DNA from: JBGTBQ01 sp041749275
GTDB lineage: Bacteria > Acidobacteriota > Blastocatellia > Pyrinomonadales > Pyrinomonadaceae
DNA: 39,155 bases
Direction: 5' to 3'
Assembly: GCA_041749275.1 (NCBI GenBank)
Contig: JBGTBQ010000136.1
Coordinates: 1 to 39,155, forward strand
Shown: piece after piece, positions 38,546 through 39,155 of the stretch
Numbering within the stretch: position 1 is the first letter of the stretch
Layout: each line of letters starts with the position of its first letter
The notes under the pieces: generated by a model
Seen by the model: the letters and a program-made list of their open reading frames with translations, nothing else
Database searches by the model: none
What the model was told of the DNA's origin: nothing
Program-made: the position numbers and the translations under genes

Positions 38546-39155
38546 ATGTCGAACGAGCCTCAACCTACCGGATCAAATAGAGGTAAGAACTCACATAACG
38601 ATAATCACGAACAAGGACAAGATGGAAATTCCGGTGAATTAAGCAGCTACGTTGATAGCTGTATAACGGTAGCGACGGCAATTCGATGGTTGACGTTCGC
38701 GCTCAGCCTTTGTTCAGGCTCATTATTACTCTTGCTCACAATATACTATCTCGGCAACTTGAAGTACGCTCAGGAAAGGCGAAAGGAGATTCATAAGCAA
38801 TGTTTTCAGAGCGTCTCTATCAAGGATACTGATAAAGAACCATGCAAAAATTTCGAGGACAATATCTGGGCGATTGAGCCAAGATTTACTCCGACCACAA
38901 ATGCTTCTCCGGCGTCTAACCCCTCTCCATCACCTACTCCGACAGCTACTCCTTCGCCATCACCAGTTCCCTCGCCATCCCCAACTCCTAAGACCGAGAT
39001 AGCAGAATTTGCCGAATCCACGAATCAAAAAACATATGAAGCATTAAGAAATTTAGATAATACAATGGGCGTTATCCAATTACCTCTTATCAACATACAA
39101 CTTCTTCAAACTGATCTCGCGCCAATTCTTGTTTTACTCGGCCTCTTCTTCCTTT
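38546..39155 (+). CDS. Membrane protein of unknown function (3' end outside window)
   Basis: An open frame of 203 codons runs from ATG 38546 to the edge. The first 45 residues are hydrophilic, rich in N, S, G, H and Q. One membrane helix (LTFALSLCSGSLLLLLTIYY, about 49-68) follows. A segment with two cysteines (HKQCFQSV, EPCKNF) leads to a proline/serine/threonine linker (about 115-142, with SPSPTPTATPSPSP). The last residues, LAPILVLLGLFFL, begin a second helix. The likely topology is a periplasmic loop between two helices. It matches no family I know. GC content is visibly lower than in the genes upstream, and it follows two tRNA genes, so recent acquisition is possible. The weak GGA upstream gives limited support to the start, but the frame is long and clean. 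Confidence 0.72.
   Translation, partial: MSNEPQPTGSNRGKNSHNDNHEQGQDGNSGELSSYVDSCITVATAIRWLTFALSLCSGSLLLLLTIYYLGNLKYAQERRKEIHKQCFQSVSIKDTDKEPCKNFEDNIWAIEPRFTPTTNASPASNPSPSPTPTATPSPSPVPSPSPTPKTEIAEFAESTNQKTYEALRNLDNTMGVIQLPLINIQLLQTDLAPILVLLGLFFL

Overview
The window comes from a GC-rich bacterium, most likely an Acidobacteriota of the Blastocatellia type. The best lineage clue is the protein at 13840-15759, whose von Willebrand A region fits the 'VWFA-related Acidobacterial' family. The housekeeping content is an ordinary chromosomal backbone (thrS-infC-rpmI-rplT-pheS-pheT, tgt-yajC-secD-secF, rel, der).

Layout. (1) 1-3286, minus strand: a WYL-domain regulator overlaps by 4 nt the start of a Cas3 whose helicase precedes a C-terminal HD nuclease, the order typical of type I-G (old I-U) CRISPR-Cas. 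The rest of that locus lies beyond the left edge and no CRISPR array is visible. (2) 3287-4000: gene-free, with paired small palindromes in front of the WYL gene, a large compound palindrome and a second inverted repeat. (3) 4001-13083, minus strand: the translation and cell-division run thrS, infC (rare ATC start), rpmI, rplT, pheS, pheT (no tRNA-binding domain), a ZapB-like gene, zapA, a candidate 6S RNA and ymdB. (4) tRNA-Val, then a plus-strand VWA-TonB fusion protein. (5) An ABC-F ATPase and a SurA/PrsA-like lipoprotein (minus), divergent from rpmB (plus). (6) ridA, rel, a TPR lipoprotein, two exbD genes, exbB and tonB (minus), a Ton-type energising unit. (7) secF, secD, yajC, tgt (minus), then a metallopeptidase lipoprotein, a three-GAF histidine kinase and der. 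(8) yraN (plus), tRNA-Gly and tRNA-Cys, then a visibly AT-richer end carrying a partial membrane protein of unknown function.

The most unusual signal is a series of intergenic hairpins built from 7-bp repeats. At least ten intergenic sites carry them. The repeat unit differs between most sites, but the design is the same: short heptad arrays in inverted orientation around a small loop. Five of them lie against or within about 17 nt of start codons (ymdB, pheT, secF, secD, the histidine kinase) that lack a recognisable Shine-Dalgarno sequence, while genes elsewhere in the window often have strong ones. One array is a perfect 29-bp inverted repeat between two tRNA genes and probably acts as a terminator.

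All functions are read from sequence motifs and gene order; no database search or folding program was run.
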